A stretch of DNA of 64,000 nucleotides from Termitomyces sp. T153 (taxonomy: Eukaryota > Basidiomycota > Agaricomycetes > Agaricales > Lyophyllaceae). The first letter of the stretch is position 1. Each line of letters begins with the position of its first letter. The position numbers were made by a program, and so were the translations under genes. The notes beneath the pieces are model-generated. The model was given only the letters and a program-made list of their open reading frames with translations, did no database searches and was not told the origin of the DNA. The stretch spans positions 806,001-870,000 of the forward strand of contig JACKQL020000014.1 in assembly GCA_018296165.2 (NCBI GenBank). The letters run 5' to 3'. Below are positions 39,902 to 52,300 of this stretch, one piece after another.

Positions 39902-42302
39902 GTGCCCAATCCCATGCCGTCTGTTGTATGTCGATCAAAGATACGGGCGGTGTCAGACCACTGCAGCTTGTCTCTTGGTGTTCGACATCATATTGTTGCT
40001 GGCGACTCGTTTCCTTCCGTTTGCAGGCCAAAAGAAACACGCTTTCCAGACGATGTAGACGTGTTGCTCACTTCCAATCTGATGTTTACGCTCTCTGGGG
40101 ACCTAGATGGCGAAATTATATCTGCACAAGAAATGTACGTGTCTGAACTGGCCCAGAACATCGTGGACTACCTTCAGATGGTATTGTCCGGTCCTTTGCT
40201 CCGGACTGTGCCAAAGTACTCAACGGCAGAACATGTAGAATGCAGAAGAACTTGGTTTGAATTGTGTTTCAAAATTGAAACTCGACGAAACCTCTAAAGT
40301 TCTTAGATGTATGCCGGTTCCATCCTTCAATGTACCCATACCTTTGTGCTTTCTCATGTTGTATCTACACAGTTGTATTGACGTCGTCACGTCGATATTG
40401 TGGAGATCCAGAGATACTTCCTGTCCATGTCAAGTTGGTCGCCATCGATTTGTGCTATTCTTGGCGAACCTCCGATTATTCTCAAACCAAGCACGATCGT
40501 GCCAATCATCCATTTAATGAGAAATTATCGCTTCCTTACAAAACCGTCTTGGATAATGTTGTCGGGCGTTTCGTGACCTGGCAATTAGTGAAGTAAACTG
40601 ATTATTTTCTCTTCATACTCAAGTCGCTCCCGCTTACTTCTGATTCAAGGCGCTACCCACTTATTTTTGGGCCTTGGTGCCAGGTATGCATATTTTCAAT
40701 GCCAGCAACTTGGCGTCGCATGCTTTCTGACTTGATAATCTTTGTATTTGCCAATTGACTTATACCGGCTAGCAACTCGATGTGGATTCACCATACTTCC
40801 GAGAAGCAGCGATGTCCTTACTCAGAATAATCCGAAGGTCGCCGAACAAGATATTTTATTCGAAGTGTAGAAGCCTCCTCAAGGTTCGTTAACTTAACTA
40901 TTACAACCTTATATGTAACACTCGTTGTAGATCATTCATACTCGACGGATCGATGCTCAGAGGAATGCCGCTCGATCTCTTTCAAATTATCTAGGCATGG
41001 GTGATGTGGAGGAGAGTCCAATGTCGGACATCACCGACGAAGATGCCCTTTGTTATGCTCTAGAAAGGATCTACCGTGATGGGATGGCCCGGCCACAATT
41101 CAAGGTCTGAAACCTCTTCAGTTTATTTGGTCGATCGATCTACTCCGTGTATAGACTCTAACCAGTGTAGATTTCCTTTTTCGCAGGGGGTAGCCAGTAT
41201 GCCCAGTACGGACCGCACGGATGACGAAGATCTTGCTTGTAGTCAAGCTGATCATTCGCAAGCACCTAGCAGCATGCATCTCTCCGAGAGCTTCCTATGG
41301 GACGAGGCAATTCTATCGCCGATGGTCCCTTCTAATCCCCCGACCTCTGATCTCTTGGAGTTACGCTTTGATGGCGAAGACGATTTTTCTGTTGACGTGG
41401 AGCTTCATCATCATCAAGATATCTTGGAAGAAGACGAGGACTGGAACGATCGTGATTTACTATCCCTCCACGAATCCAACTTTATTGGATTTCAACCTGA
41501 GCTCGAGATCAATTTACACGCTACTGCCTTAGCTCTCACTCAGGAAATGAAATGTGCTACTTTGTCATCACTACTCGACTTGGACGACTCAGATGACGAG
41601 ACGAGTTACGAGAGTTCACAGGAGATCTCACAGTATGAAAATAACAACTTTGATGGTTTCGCTTCTGGGACTGTTTTCCGTCTTCCGGATGGTCACGTTG
41701 TTCGCAACGAAAGTTCTTCGGACCATGATTCACAGGACGAAGTGCCGCATAACCTTGGCATGGACGATGAATCTCAGACTTACTCACTTTTGCCGTCGAT
41801 CTCCGCGCCTTTGTTAAATTGGAAAAGCGAATCAATAGACAACAGACACTCAAATGAATATTGGCCGCAGAAGCCGGCGATTGATGATGGCGACGATCTA
41901 AGCATTTTACCTCTGGAAGAGACGAACGAATTCATTTATCAGGAGCCGGAGGATGATATGGAACTCGGCTTCTTATCCGATAGCACTTGCAGTGATTCCA
42001 ACCGTATGGATACATCCATCGAGTCAGCTCACAAACTTTTCGAGAACGATGGGGATTCGGTGGGTGTAGTGGCGAGGCCTGTCTTTTCAGGAACAACTTC
42101 TTCTCACCGACCTACATTCCTCAATGTCACATGGCTTTCACAAGCCGAAAGCGAGCAAAAGATGGAACCTAGCTTGGACGGCTTCGAAGATAGTGATGAA
42201 GACTCGTTGTGGAATGTTAAAGCCAGTGGAGACGAATCTGAGTCGTGTGTTAGGGTCAATGAAAAGAATTTCATGATGGAGCTTGACCACTTGATTCTTT
42301 AG
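39902..42302 (+). CDS. Unknown fungal protein with an acidic C-terminal half
   Basis: Seven exons keep phase to the stop: 39902-40180, 40239-40308, 40373-40592, 40650-40683, 40773-40883, 40931-41104 and 41187-42302, about 667 residues. The first about 290 residues are ordered and look like a domain (LMFTLSGDLDGEIISAQEMY, VSELAQNIVDYLQM, VHVKLVAIDLCYSWRTSDYS, YPLIFGPWCQQLDVDSPYF, MSLLRIIRRSPNKIFY). The last about 370 residues are strongly acidic and probably disordered (LLDLDDSDDETSYESSQEIS, DGFEDSDEDSLWN). I recognise no family and propose no function. The start is uncertain: 39902 and 39917 both give in-frame ATGs. It shares a 208-bp head-to-head spacer with PKC1. Confidence 0.68.
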
Positions 42303-42528
42303 GCGTTGGAGTAGATACAGTTACTTTGGAAACATACAGGAAGGAGGTGCTACTTTGTGACCGCGCACACCAGGCTATATCCGCCAATTGAGACTCCGCT
42401 ATAACCCCGCAACTGAAATGACGAGAAAGAATCCGCTCGAACTCCTACGAAGTGCATCATCGCTTACAATTCCGTTCTTTACTCTTATCTTCTAGCAGTT
42501 CATCCATCTCTTCACTATCCTGGCCGCC

Positions 42529-43095
42529 ATGCTTCCGTATCAGCGCAATAAGATTGATATCAGTGTTCGTGCAGGTTTTACGTTCGTGTAGCCGGATCCT
42601 GATTATATCGATCCCCCCCTTAGAAATTGAACCCACAGGAACAGCAGCTATTCGCCAAGTACGGGAAGCTTCCTACACACAAGAACGTCCTCACGAAAAT
42701 GCAGAAGGTAAGTTGTATGTCGAAGTCATCAACGTCATCGCCTCAATCTCGTATTTCAGGAGCGAAAATACTTCGACTCTGGCGATTACGCTCTTTCCAA
42801 GGCCGGTGTTGCACCACAGACCACAGTGGGCACGGCAATCCCCAACCCAGAAAAGTGAGCACAGATCCGGTGCCCTGCAGTGGCCGTACACTCATTCAAC
42901 GTTTTTAGCATCCCCCATGCAACCCCTGGCAATGGTCACTCTAATAACGGTCATCAAGGCCTCTCCACATCCCCAACGAGCTCGACAAGCCCAGTGAACA
43001 AAGAAAGCGGTCTTTCACACGACCAGAGTAACGACGACACCTCTGAGGAGCCACAAGATCGACAAGCTACACCGTCTGACGATGTCAAGGATTGA
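42529..43095 (+). CDS. Endosulfine/ARPP-19 family PP2A inhibitor (Igo1 type)
   Basis: Four exons (42529-42564, 42624-42707, 42760-42854 and 42909-43095) give 133 residues. The ATG sits in a strong context, GCCGCCATGC. The conserved core is intact: KIDISKLNPQEQQLFAKYGK, then LTKMQKERKYFDSGDYALSK. FDSGDY holds the serine (residue 47) that Greatwall/Rim15 kinases phosphorylate, turning the protein into an inhibitor of PP2A-B55 for quiescence entry or mitosis. The tail is Ser/Asn/Gly-rich and low complexity. Introns are 59, 52 and 54 nt. Nothing looks damaged. Confidence 0.93.
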
Positions 43096-43608
43096 TTGGC
43101 CCCTAACTTGCTGTGTTCTTTCATACACCTTTATACATCGTACACTATAGCATCGGTCGACCTCGACCGTCTTATCTGCCACTCGCCCGCATCTTATCGA
43201 TTTCTGCCTCGATTACCAGCGACAAAGCACTCATATCACAAACGGCCATTACTATACGTTTATGACATCTTTTGTCGGAATCTGCTATGTGTATTATTAC
43301 CTTATGATCTGGCCAAGAGGGCTCAGAGTAGCAGGGGTAGTAGCACAGAGAGTGTGCTTATAGCTACAAGTTCTTCGTCATATGCCCTGCCTTCGTCGGT
43401 TGCCCCTAGGATATGGATCGCCCTTTTCCTGCAGGTTTCGGAACTAATTATAAATGTTATCCTACTTAGCAAAAAGAATTTCATCATATTTTGAATTTGT
43501 TCGAGTGGATGTGGAGTGATATCCACGTGGACGCGTTCGAGTTTCTTTAGGATTTCCTTGTCGAGAACCACATCGCAGCTTCTCTTACTTACTATTCTCA
43601 TCGTACAG
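43096..43608. other. Spacer between endosulfine and POLA2 genes
   Basis: Presumed 3' region of the endosulfine gene and promoter of POLA2. A minus-strand open frame at 43323-43601 has no recognisable motif and overlaps the presumed promoter, so I do not call it. Confidence 0.5.
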
Positions 43609-45845
43609 ATGTCAGCGGTGACCCAAGAAGAGGTGATAAGAGTCTTTGGAGATCATGTTGGGTCGGATAATAAACTGCTCGAAGAATGTACGTGTTCACG
43701 ACTGGAATCACCCAGATCCCCGCCTCACAGGCAATAGGCACCTCAATATGTCAACTATACAATCTATCTGCAGAGACACTCCTGTACAAGTGGGAAGCAT
43801 TGAACTTCAGACCGTCTGCGACGCGTTCCGAGATATCCGAATTCACGATGGACTCCATCATCGCGCTCAAAGCCCAGATACAACGCGACATCGTGAAAGA
43901 GAACGCGAAGCGACCACAACATAGGGCAATTGGCGTTACGAATACTGCCATAGTCAATCGGTCACGTCTTCCAGTTAATATGCATAAAACTGCGGTCGTA
44001 GGGCAAAACCCAACAATCGCACAAATGAAGGTCGAAGAAGGATTTGGAGTGCCTGGACCGAGTAAAAGTAGTAGCGTCGTCTTTAAAGGACCAGCAAACG
44101 ACCCTTCATCACGAAAATATCGCTCATGTATATCTCTTTGCCTTCCACTCGGCAAAGCTGGTTTGATGCGGTTCCATAGATCGATACATGTATGAGAAGA
44201 TACTTGAGAGGAGTGAAGGTGTGGCCCACTTATCTTTTGATGATTTCTCTGACTGAAGCCCCTTAATAGCCCTCGATGACCGCATTGAGGAATTTTCAGA
44301 GCTGATCAAAGAACATTACAATGTCGCAGAACTTGGTGATCCCACATCAGGAACGGATGTATGTGCAACAATTTATCGCTGTGTTATGCTAGTTTACACT
44401 GTCAAGGACGACATTATAGTCACTGGCCGCATAGTATACGATGCAGATACTGCCGATACTGCACCGCCGAGGCTCACGGAAACCTCGATGGCGCTTGAGG
44501 CGTCGCGTGCTAATGGCGGCAAACGCGTTGCTCTCCGACTCGATTCCTCGGTCACCATACGTGGTGCAGCACAAGGAGCCGGTAGTGTGGGCCTCTTCCC
44601 GGGCTCCATAGTCGCACTCAAGGGGAAGAATGGCGGAGGCAACTGGTTCCTTGTGAAAGAGATTCTTTCGGTGAGTATGTGCCTCCTGTCGGATATTCCA
44701 TCTGACAAGTCTTCCCCAGCTTCCACCACTCAAGCCCTCCCCGACGTCATTCAGACTTCCATCCATCAAATCAGATTCAGCAGTTGATCCTTCCTTCTCT
44801 ATCCACATTGCTTGTGGACCCTATACCCCGGACGCCGACTTGTCGTACAAGCCATGGCGAGCACTTGTGAAGACTCTAAAAGCTAGCAAACCCTCGGTTG
44901 TCCTTTTGGTTTGTTTTTCTGCATACTCTGTTACAGCAATGTCGATGATCAGTGACATAAGATGGGTCCGTTTATTGATGTTCAACATCCCAAGATAAAA
45001 ACTGGTGAAACTGATATGCTCCCTGACGCACTATTCCGATCCTTGTTTATCGAACATCTGAGAACCTACTTGGATTCGTCACCAGGCAGTATAGCCGTGT
45101 TGGTTCCGAGTATCAGAGACCTCATAAGCCGACAGGCCGTCTATCCTCAGGGAGAACTGGATCCTGAACTCACAGCTTCAGATCCGGTAAGATTGAACCT
45201 ACTCAATTGTCAAGTTGTTGTCTAACACTGAGTGTTTCAGCGCATCCATCTCCTTCCAAATCCTTCTCGTTTCTCAATCAACGATATCACATTTGGTGTG
45301 ACTAGTGTCGATGTTGTATATCACCTCAAGAAAGAAGAACTCTCAATAAAAGGAGCAGAAGTTGATCCTATCCCATCTGCGTCTCCAGATGACACTGGAA
45401 CGGATGTGATGGCAAATACATGTCGTCATATTCTTCAACAACGCAGGTACATGTTTCTCATATCGGCTTAGTTTGTGCACAGAAATTGATGGGACTACAC
45501 AGTTTTTATCCATTGTTTCCCGTGCCTCTTGATGTATCACATGAGGTCAATCTTAGTGTGACACATTTAGATGGCCTTAGGCTTGCAGATGGCACCGATA
45601 ATCCTCCTGATATCTTAATTTTGCCTAGTAGACTGAAACAGTTTTCAAAGGTCAGTCTACTCCTTTTCAGACAGAACGATGTGAACATGGAGCTTACAAC
45701 ATATTCCAAGGTCGTTCAAACTACAACGATGATAAACCCTTCCTTTTTGTCCAAAGGAACCTTCGCCAAGTTGGATATTGCAGCCGGGAGTACTGACTCG
45801 TACAAGGAGCGGATAAAGACTGAGGTTGTCAAACTTGAGGCTTGA
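43609..45845 (+). CDS. DNA polymerase alpha-primase subunit B
   Basis: Ten plus-strand exons close to 587 residues: 43609-43687, 43738-44127, 44180-44218, 44270-44358, 44407-44670, 44720-44908, 44962-45186, 45241-45446, 45503-45650 and 45711-45845. The N-terminus has the helical domain (LLEECTSICQLYNLSAETLL, YKWEALNF), followed by a linker. An OB-fold region starts at about residue 200 (IIVTGRIVYDAD, VALRLDSS, LFPGSIVALKGKNGGG). The inactive calcineurin-like phosphoesterase domain follows (IHIACGPYTPDADLSYKPW, LMGPFIDVQHPKI, IAVLVPSIRDL) and ends with NPSFLSKGTFAKLDI. The B subunit (Pol12/POLA2) tethers primase-polymerase alpha and is a cell-cycle target. The last intron (60 nt) is phase-neutral and its use is inferred from family spacing. 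No defects are seen. Confidence 0.94.
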
Positions 45846-47249
45846 GGCTTGATGGAAGTGGATTGGAGGCAATCACTACGTTAAACCACTGCCTGTCGTG
45901 GGGTTTGTCTAGCTGCGCGAGACCGGGGCCAGATCTGAACAGGCATCTAAACACATCGTGATGGCTTGTTCAGAAAGACGGTCCATTTAGCCGATGTCGA
46001 CTGTGTGAAAGCTGATATAAATAGATTCCGTCTAGGCAGAGAGACAGATGTAGACAGAGGTGAACACACCCTAGGCAATGTCACTTTGTTTAGATACCTC
46101 TAGATGGTATATTCAGAGTGTTTTCAGGCAAGGTTTGAGCAGGTCTAGCTGGTGGTTAGTATATTAATGTCAGAGAAGTCTCCAATACTCAAGACAGAAT
46201 GGTGAACTCACCTATCATGATCATGATGATTGTTAAGTAATATTTATTTGTCAGTTTTTTTGCAACTGGATCATTGTGCAACTGAGAAGATACTTAAATC
46301 CTCACCATACATGTGAACAACATTAACACTGTTTTGACCATTAATATTCTAGATCTCTGACATCCCATCTGTGTGATGTTTGGCAAAGATGTGTGGCAGA
46401 GTCATGGTTACAACACTCATGACAATATTACATGTCATCCCAGCAGTAACACAGGCCCACATCCTCTCTGGTCAGTGCCACCACAGATGAATTATAATGG
46501 AGCATTTTCTTGAGTTTCTGCATTCAATTCAAACATGGGGAGAGATGCAAGCCAGTAGTGAGACTTCACATTTGACTTGTTTTATGATTTACCAAACTTT
46601 GCTGACTTACCGTACTGAACAGTCTTTTTAGAGATCAATAGGTACCTCAAGATTCTATGGTTGACCCTATGCAGCACCAGGCAGCTTCCAATTATACTCA
46701 AACCTGCAGTTGTCAGCAGAATTTTCCTGGAATAGGATTGGGGCTGTCATCAACAGTAGCATAAGTATTGCTAATCAAATCAACATGATGTACTAATAGA
46801 TTATGAACTTATTAGCATTCAGAAACCAATGGCACACATCAGTTCAAGCTCCTCCTGTAGTGTCTATGACCCATGCAAGGGTTGAAATGCAGTCTTTTTC
46901 CACTGGCTCATTGGATCATATTGGCTCAGTCTGATGTGACTCCTGGATCTCAGCCCATGCTTGAGTCACTGATGGCCTCCATTATGTTAAACCAAGAAAG
47001 GACCCTTCAGCAGAATGAAGAACTCAAACAATAAAGAGAAGAAGTCTAGAAATGGCTTACTTTGTTAGAACAGCAGCAGCAAGTGACTGGAAGTGATGCA
47101 GGGAATGTGGAGCCCACCTGAAAATTGACCAAAGGTTGCAGGAAGGCTGTAGGTAGGAAGAGCCTGGAGTTGAGGTTCTTTGCATGAAGTGTCTTGATTT
47201 ACATCTATACAGGGAATAGACTGATAGTTAATCATATACAGGATCCTAG
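45846..47249. other. CpG-poor block with a retroelement gag-like fragment
   Basis: The start of the right-hand repeat block. CpG falls away after about 46070. At about 46960-47130 a plus-strand reading (ESLMASIMLNQERTLQQNEE, later LLEQQQQVTGSDAGNVEPT) resembles the coiled N-terminus of agaricomycete gypsy Gag proteins, with stops in it. It ends near the LTR-like copy at 47250. The rest is unassigned. Confidence 0.45.
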
Positions 47250-47459
47250 TGTAATGGAGCACTCATTACACACATATATATATTACATATTATTATTTGA
47301 TTACACTGATAGCATCACATGACACTATCCCTAAGAGTATTATACTAGTACTTATGTAAGGCAGCAATTTACTTCATACTTTGTAGACAGAACTATCAAC
47401 TGGTTTTGACTTACATTGTGTGAACTGTAAGCTGCACAACCCATAATGGAAACATTAAA
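47250..47459 (+). mobile_element. 0.2-kb LTR, copy 1 (plus orientation)
   Basis: 210 bp beginning TGTAATGGAGCAC and ending CATTAAA, alignable along its whole length with the reverse complement of 54744-54950. The other copy ends CATTACA, so the ancestral ends were TGTAATG...CATTACA, a 7-bp inverted repeat with TG/CA tips. Neighbouring 5-mers (CCTAG and TTTTT) do not match, so this is not a clean solo LTR; it may be the 5' LTR of element A downstream. Confidence 0.7.
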
Positions 47460-49330
47460 TTTTTTTAAGTCAAACAAGCAATAACTTGTTTGTGAGTTGG
47501 AAACTTGAACTTCTGTAAAAGAAGTTCACTGCCACTAGATACAATCAGCACATGAAAATTTTTGATGTGCACCTTCCTCAATGGGCACAGTGGTGACCAT
47601 GGAAGGTCAGGTGCTTGGGCCTAGGTCCAAGACAGAGTTTGATGGAGCATTGAAGAGTGCTCTACATGGGATGTCAGAATTTGCCACATCACACTATGAC
47701 AGGGGCAGAGAGAGTGCTGTGATGCTAGGAGGACTGCCCACAGTCACTCCAGTATGACCATCTGCAAGTGGTTGGGAGAGTGTTCCAGCAGAGGGCTTGC
47801 AAGGGCCCTCTACTTGACTGTATCTGGCAGTGGAGCCAGGAGGTGCAGTGGCATCAGCAGACAAGGGGAAAACCCCTTTATATGCACCCACAGTGCTGAG
47901 GCTGGAAGGACTCTGATCCTTCCCAATTGCTGCAGGAGGTCAGATCAACTCCTTGATGGTAAGAACATTGCTAAGAAGTGGAGAAGACTCTCCATACAGG
48001 GCTTGTGGGTCTGTAAGATCACAAGCTGGGCCTGTGCTAGGTATGCAATCAGCAGCCCCAGCTGCATTCATCCAGACAATACCAGAGGATGTTGGAGACA
48101 CTTCTGATATGGATGGTGAGGCTCATCCAGACAACATCCTCTATTGAAGGGTGATGGTGTTCTGGCAGAGTCATGTTGAGGTTCTTAAGAACTCAACCCA
48201 GCAATGTTTAGCTGCAAGAGTAGCTAAGCACATTGCAATCCAAAGATTGTTGGGAGACAATATTATCCCAACTGATCCATTGAAATATATGGACATTTAT
48301 ATGCTGTTTTTAGCACAGGAGGTAACAGATTACTTTTAGCACAAGAAGCTGTGGGGGTCACAGATATTGTCTGCAATGCCATCTCTGTATATTGGGGGAG
48401 CTTATATGCCACCTGTGTCCCTAGTCAATGAAGCACTGACTCTGTTGCAAGCACTGCAACAGCCTAGCAAAGCACCATGTGATTATGCAGCTAGACAGGC
48501 TGCAGTAGACTGTCAATGACAGGCTACATTGGGCACAATTGTAGTACTGGACTTAGCATCTACTGATGCGGAGTCAGTGATTACAGTAGAGCAACCAGTG
48601 GTGTGGCATAGACCTAGTGGGTCTACATGGAGAGTGCTGACATAGGAAGATTGAATTGCTCTACAGCAATTTTGCAATGGGGACATGGAGGACTTTGGAC
48701 AGTCCTACATGGAATCAAGGGGCAGTGTTCCAAGGGAATACTGCCTATGATGCATGGCCTGAAGAATATGTTCCACTGGAGCAAACCAGGCCAATTAAGA
48801 GGGAGGAGCATGGTTCTTGTTCCCCTCTCAAAGATGGAGATGCTGGGACTAGTCAGAGCTCTGCAGACTCCCAGAGAAACACAGGGCATGGAGCAAACAC
48901 TTCTGCAAACTAGTCTGGGTAAAGGCTTGCAGGTGGAGGAGACCTAAGATGGGGATCACCAGAGAGTGACCCTGTGTTGTCCCCTCCATCTATGCCACAC
49001 CATAGACCCCAGAGTCTGGGAGGAGGAGATGGAGGTCCAGGAAGAGGACCACCTTTTCCTGGTTGTGGACCACCACCACCCCTGGGAGGAGGTCCACCAG
49101 ATCTAGAAGGACCCAATGAAGGCCCTTGTGGTGAGGATGATAGTGTGGGATGTAGAGCTGAAAGGATGAGAACTACAAGCCACAGCAGTTCTCAATGCTG
49201 CCACAACATTGTGGACACTTTGCAACTCCAGGAGTGGAGGAAGCCCACAAATATCACCACCAGACAATGCACAATTGTCTGAGGGCAGTGATGGAACAAT
49301 TGCTTGCAGTATGACTGGCTATACCAGAAG
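47460..49330 (+). other. Degenerate leader or 5' part of element A
   Basis: Plus-strand fragments run in several frames with many stops and no assigned domain. The stretch at about 48960-49120 is Pro/Gly-rich and codes for nothing identifiable. It probably is the decayed 5' part of the gypsy element whose Gag starts near 49380. Confidence 0.4.
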
Positions 49331-49379
49331 GACTCAAGTTCAGGTAGAGTGATCCATCAAAAATGATCACTCCCTATGC

Positions 49380-52300
49380 AGGGTCTGTTAAGTTCAGCAA
49401 GCTTGAAGACTGGCTGATGAGCATTTGCCTATTCTATGCTGTAGCTCAGTATGATGGGGATGGGCACAATTGCAAGAAAGTGCTAATTTTAATGGACTTC
49501 CTAGCTGTGAGTGTGCTAAAATGGTACCTATGACTGTCATACTTGTCAATAGGGCCCAGTCCCACTGGAGGTTTAAGGATGTGACCCTTGGACTGTACAA
49601 CTGGACTGTACAACCTTTGGCAATGCAGGATGCACATGACACATTCTGCAACATGGTGTATGCAGTTGAAGAAGGGGTGCAAGGCTTCTATAATGCCTTG
49701 CTTGACCATGCTCAAAACATGGCCATGTTTCCTGATGAATTTACTATTTGTGAGCAGTTCTTGGAGGGGATACCCTCTGACATGCTTGTAGTGTTAATAT
49801 GCAATGGTGGATTGGCTCTTAAAGTAAATACAGTCAAGGAGTTTGTCTCAGAGGCCAAAGCCTACAAGAGCAGCATTAAAACTGCTGTGCACTATTTAGA
49901 GCACAGCAAGAAAGCAGTCCCTAGCAATAGGGACTGCACTAGCCAAGTAGACAGAGGTGACCAGACAGCATGGGCAGTTACAGCTGCTGCAGTCAGCAAA
50001 GAGGCCAGCTATACATGTGGCCTTGAGACCATTGATAACAAGAGTTGGTGTGGGCTTGGGGCCCTCCCAACCTGTGGCTGCAGTGCAGGCAGTAAGAAAA
50101 CATCTTGCTACAGGAAAAAAATGTTGTGGCAATAGCATCTGGCCAACCCAGCAAGGAGGCCAGGCAATTTGTAAACTGCTATAAGTGTTGGAAGGCTGAG
50201 CACTTTGCACACAAATGCAGGGAGCTAGCTAAACCAGCTCTCCAGGTACTTGTGCAGGCAGCTCATACAGCTGTGCCATCAGATGTAGGGGAAGCTGACA
50301 ATAAGCAGGAGGAAGAGCCTGCTGAGGCCAATGCTGATGAGGTGTTCAAGTCCAATGGGACTCAGGAGCATGGTGAGGAGTACATTGAATTTGAAACATA
50401 CAAAAACAAGTACTATACTCATAGAAGTGATAGTGAGGAACTATTTGCCCTGACAGAGGTTCCTTTTGGCAAACAAAGGGAGAAAGAACCTAGTAATAAG
50501 GTTTGTATGAGAAAAGTGCAGCTTGTGGCATACAAGGATGCCATGGAATACCTAGTGCTGCCAGCACAAGACAAAGAATGTCTCATCACTTGGGTAGAAG
50601 TGAATGGCCACAGAGCATGGACATTGTGGGATTTAGGGAGTACTACCTTTGGAATCACTCTCTTGTTTGTGCATGTGGCTGAGATATGGGTAGCACTGCT
50701 GGCCACTCCCATTATCCTGCAGCTGGGAACAATTGGAAGTTGTTTCATAATAAATTGTGGTGCCAGGGTTACTATAAAGGTCCCTAGTGAGATTTGCAAT
50801 GTCTACATAGACATTGCAAATTTCAGTCACTACAATTGTCAGGTTTTTCTGACCATGGAGGCTCAGCTACACTGGGCAAATCCTTACTAGGTGGACATGA
50901 TTTCCTGCACTGATAACTGGGCACTTAGAGAGGGTCTAGGTGTGAGGGACTTGTGAGGATAAGCAATGGGGAGTGATCTGAACAAGTCTGGGGTAGTCCA
51001 GAGGGGTCTAAGACAAGTTGTGGGGAAAGGGGCAGACTTGATAGAGCATCAGGTATAAGTCTGGAAACAAGTATTGAGGGTGTGGAGTAAATGGAGGCTA
51101 TGTGAGTGATGGAAGCAAAGCCAGAGCTTGATGGGGGATCAACAGAAGTTGATGGGTTTTGGGGCTGAGCAAATAGTGAGGTCTGGAGTTGGTTTGAAGA
51201 ATGTTTGAGGTTTGTAATTGTCAGTGCAGAGTTTGTAAAAGTGTTAAGGTTGAATGACTTGAGCACAATAAGAGAAATGGAGTTGAACAAGATGAGACAG
51301 AGTTGAAACAAGATTGAGATGAGAATGAAAATAGATTCAAGCAGAGATACAAAATAATATGAGACAATAACAGAAACAGAGACAAAAGGGAAATGGAACA
51401 CAGAACACAAAACATGAGATAGAAACAATCAGACCATAGGTAACATTAAGCAATATCAAGACTAGAGTACAAGGAGCTACTTTATGACTTATATACTGAC
51501 TACTGGAGAGCTCTGGGGGACAGCAGGTGTGGCAGTGGGGGTTGGCAGAGCTGCACAGAGTCAACAGGTGTTGGTTGTGATTAGGGAGTGGGCTGTGGTG
51601 ACATTCTGATGGGATCAGTTGAGGACAACCTGCAGGGTCAACAGGTGTCAGTTGTGATCAGGAAGTGGGCTGCAGTGACATTCTGATGGGATCAGTTGAG
51701 GACACAGGTTGTCCCAAGGTTGTCATGGTACTCTGGAATAGGTTGAGTGAACCAGGGTGATGAGCTGGTGACATACAACAGAGTCAGGAATGGTGGGTGA
51801 GGGTTCCAGGGGCTCAGGAGAGTCAGGGGAAGTGTTGACAGCTGCAGAGAAGGCATCAGAGTTAGCCAGGGGGCCATTGGGGTTTGCTAGAGAAGTGTTG
51901 GAGTTACTTGGAGTGGGTGCTGAGGGTGTACAATGGTTGGGGGAGTTTGATGGGGCATCAGGGAGAACTCTGGGGAAGTGAGCAGGTTGGGAACAATGTT
52001 TGGGGGTCCAGGGAGTGGGTTGTGATAACAATATGGTTGTAGGAATACCATTCATATGAGCCCATAAGGTTCTCCTAGATTTTGCAAATGACTAGGTGGT
52101 CATTAATAGAAGGGCAACTCCAGCTTACAGATTGGAGCTGGAGGATGCTAACAGCTGTACACAATGCTTCTGCACAGTGGAGAAGTGGCACAACAAGTGA
52201 TCTTGACTCTCTGGTGGACCCAAGCAGCCCACCATAGATGAGGTAGTGGATGAGGATGAACTTCAGGTAACTGAGAGTTTACCCAATGGTGACCCATCTT

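Noticed and set aside
43323..43601. Minus-strand frame of 92 codons between endosulfine and POLA2
   Set aside because: No motif or splice partner, and it overlaps the presumed POLA2 promoter.
47250..47459. MITE interpretation of the 0.2-kb repeat with 7-bp inverted ends
   Set aside because: The other copy has an adjacent polypurine tract and abuts a retroelement integrase, which fits an LTR better; neither copy has matching flanking target duplications.
48910..49282. Gly/Pro-rich open frames on both strands
   Set aside because: Low-complexity purine-rich sequence inside a degenerate retroelement leader; not a gene.
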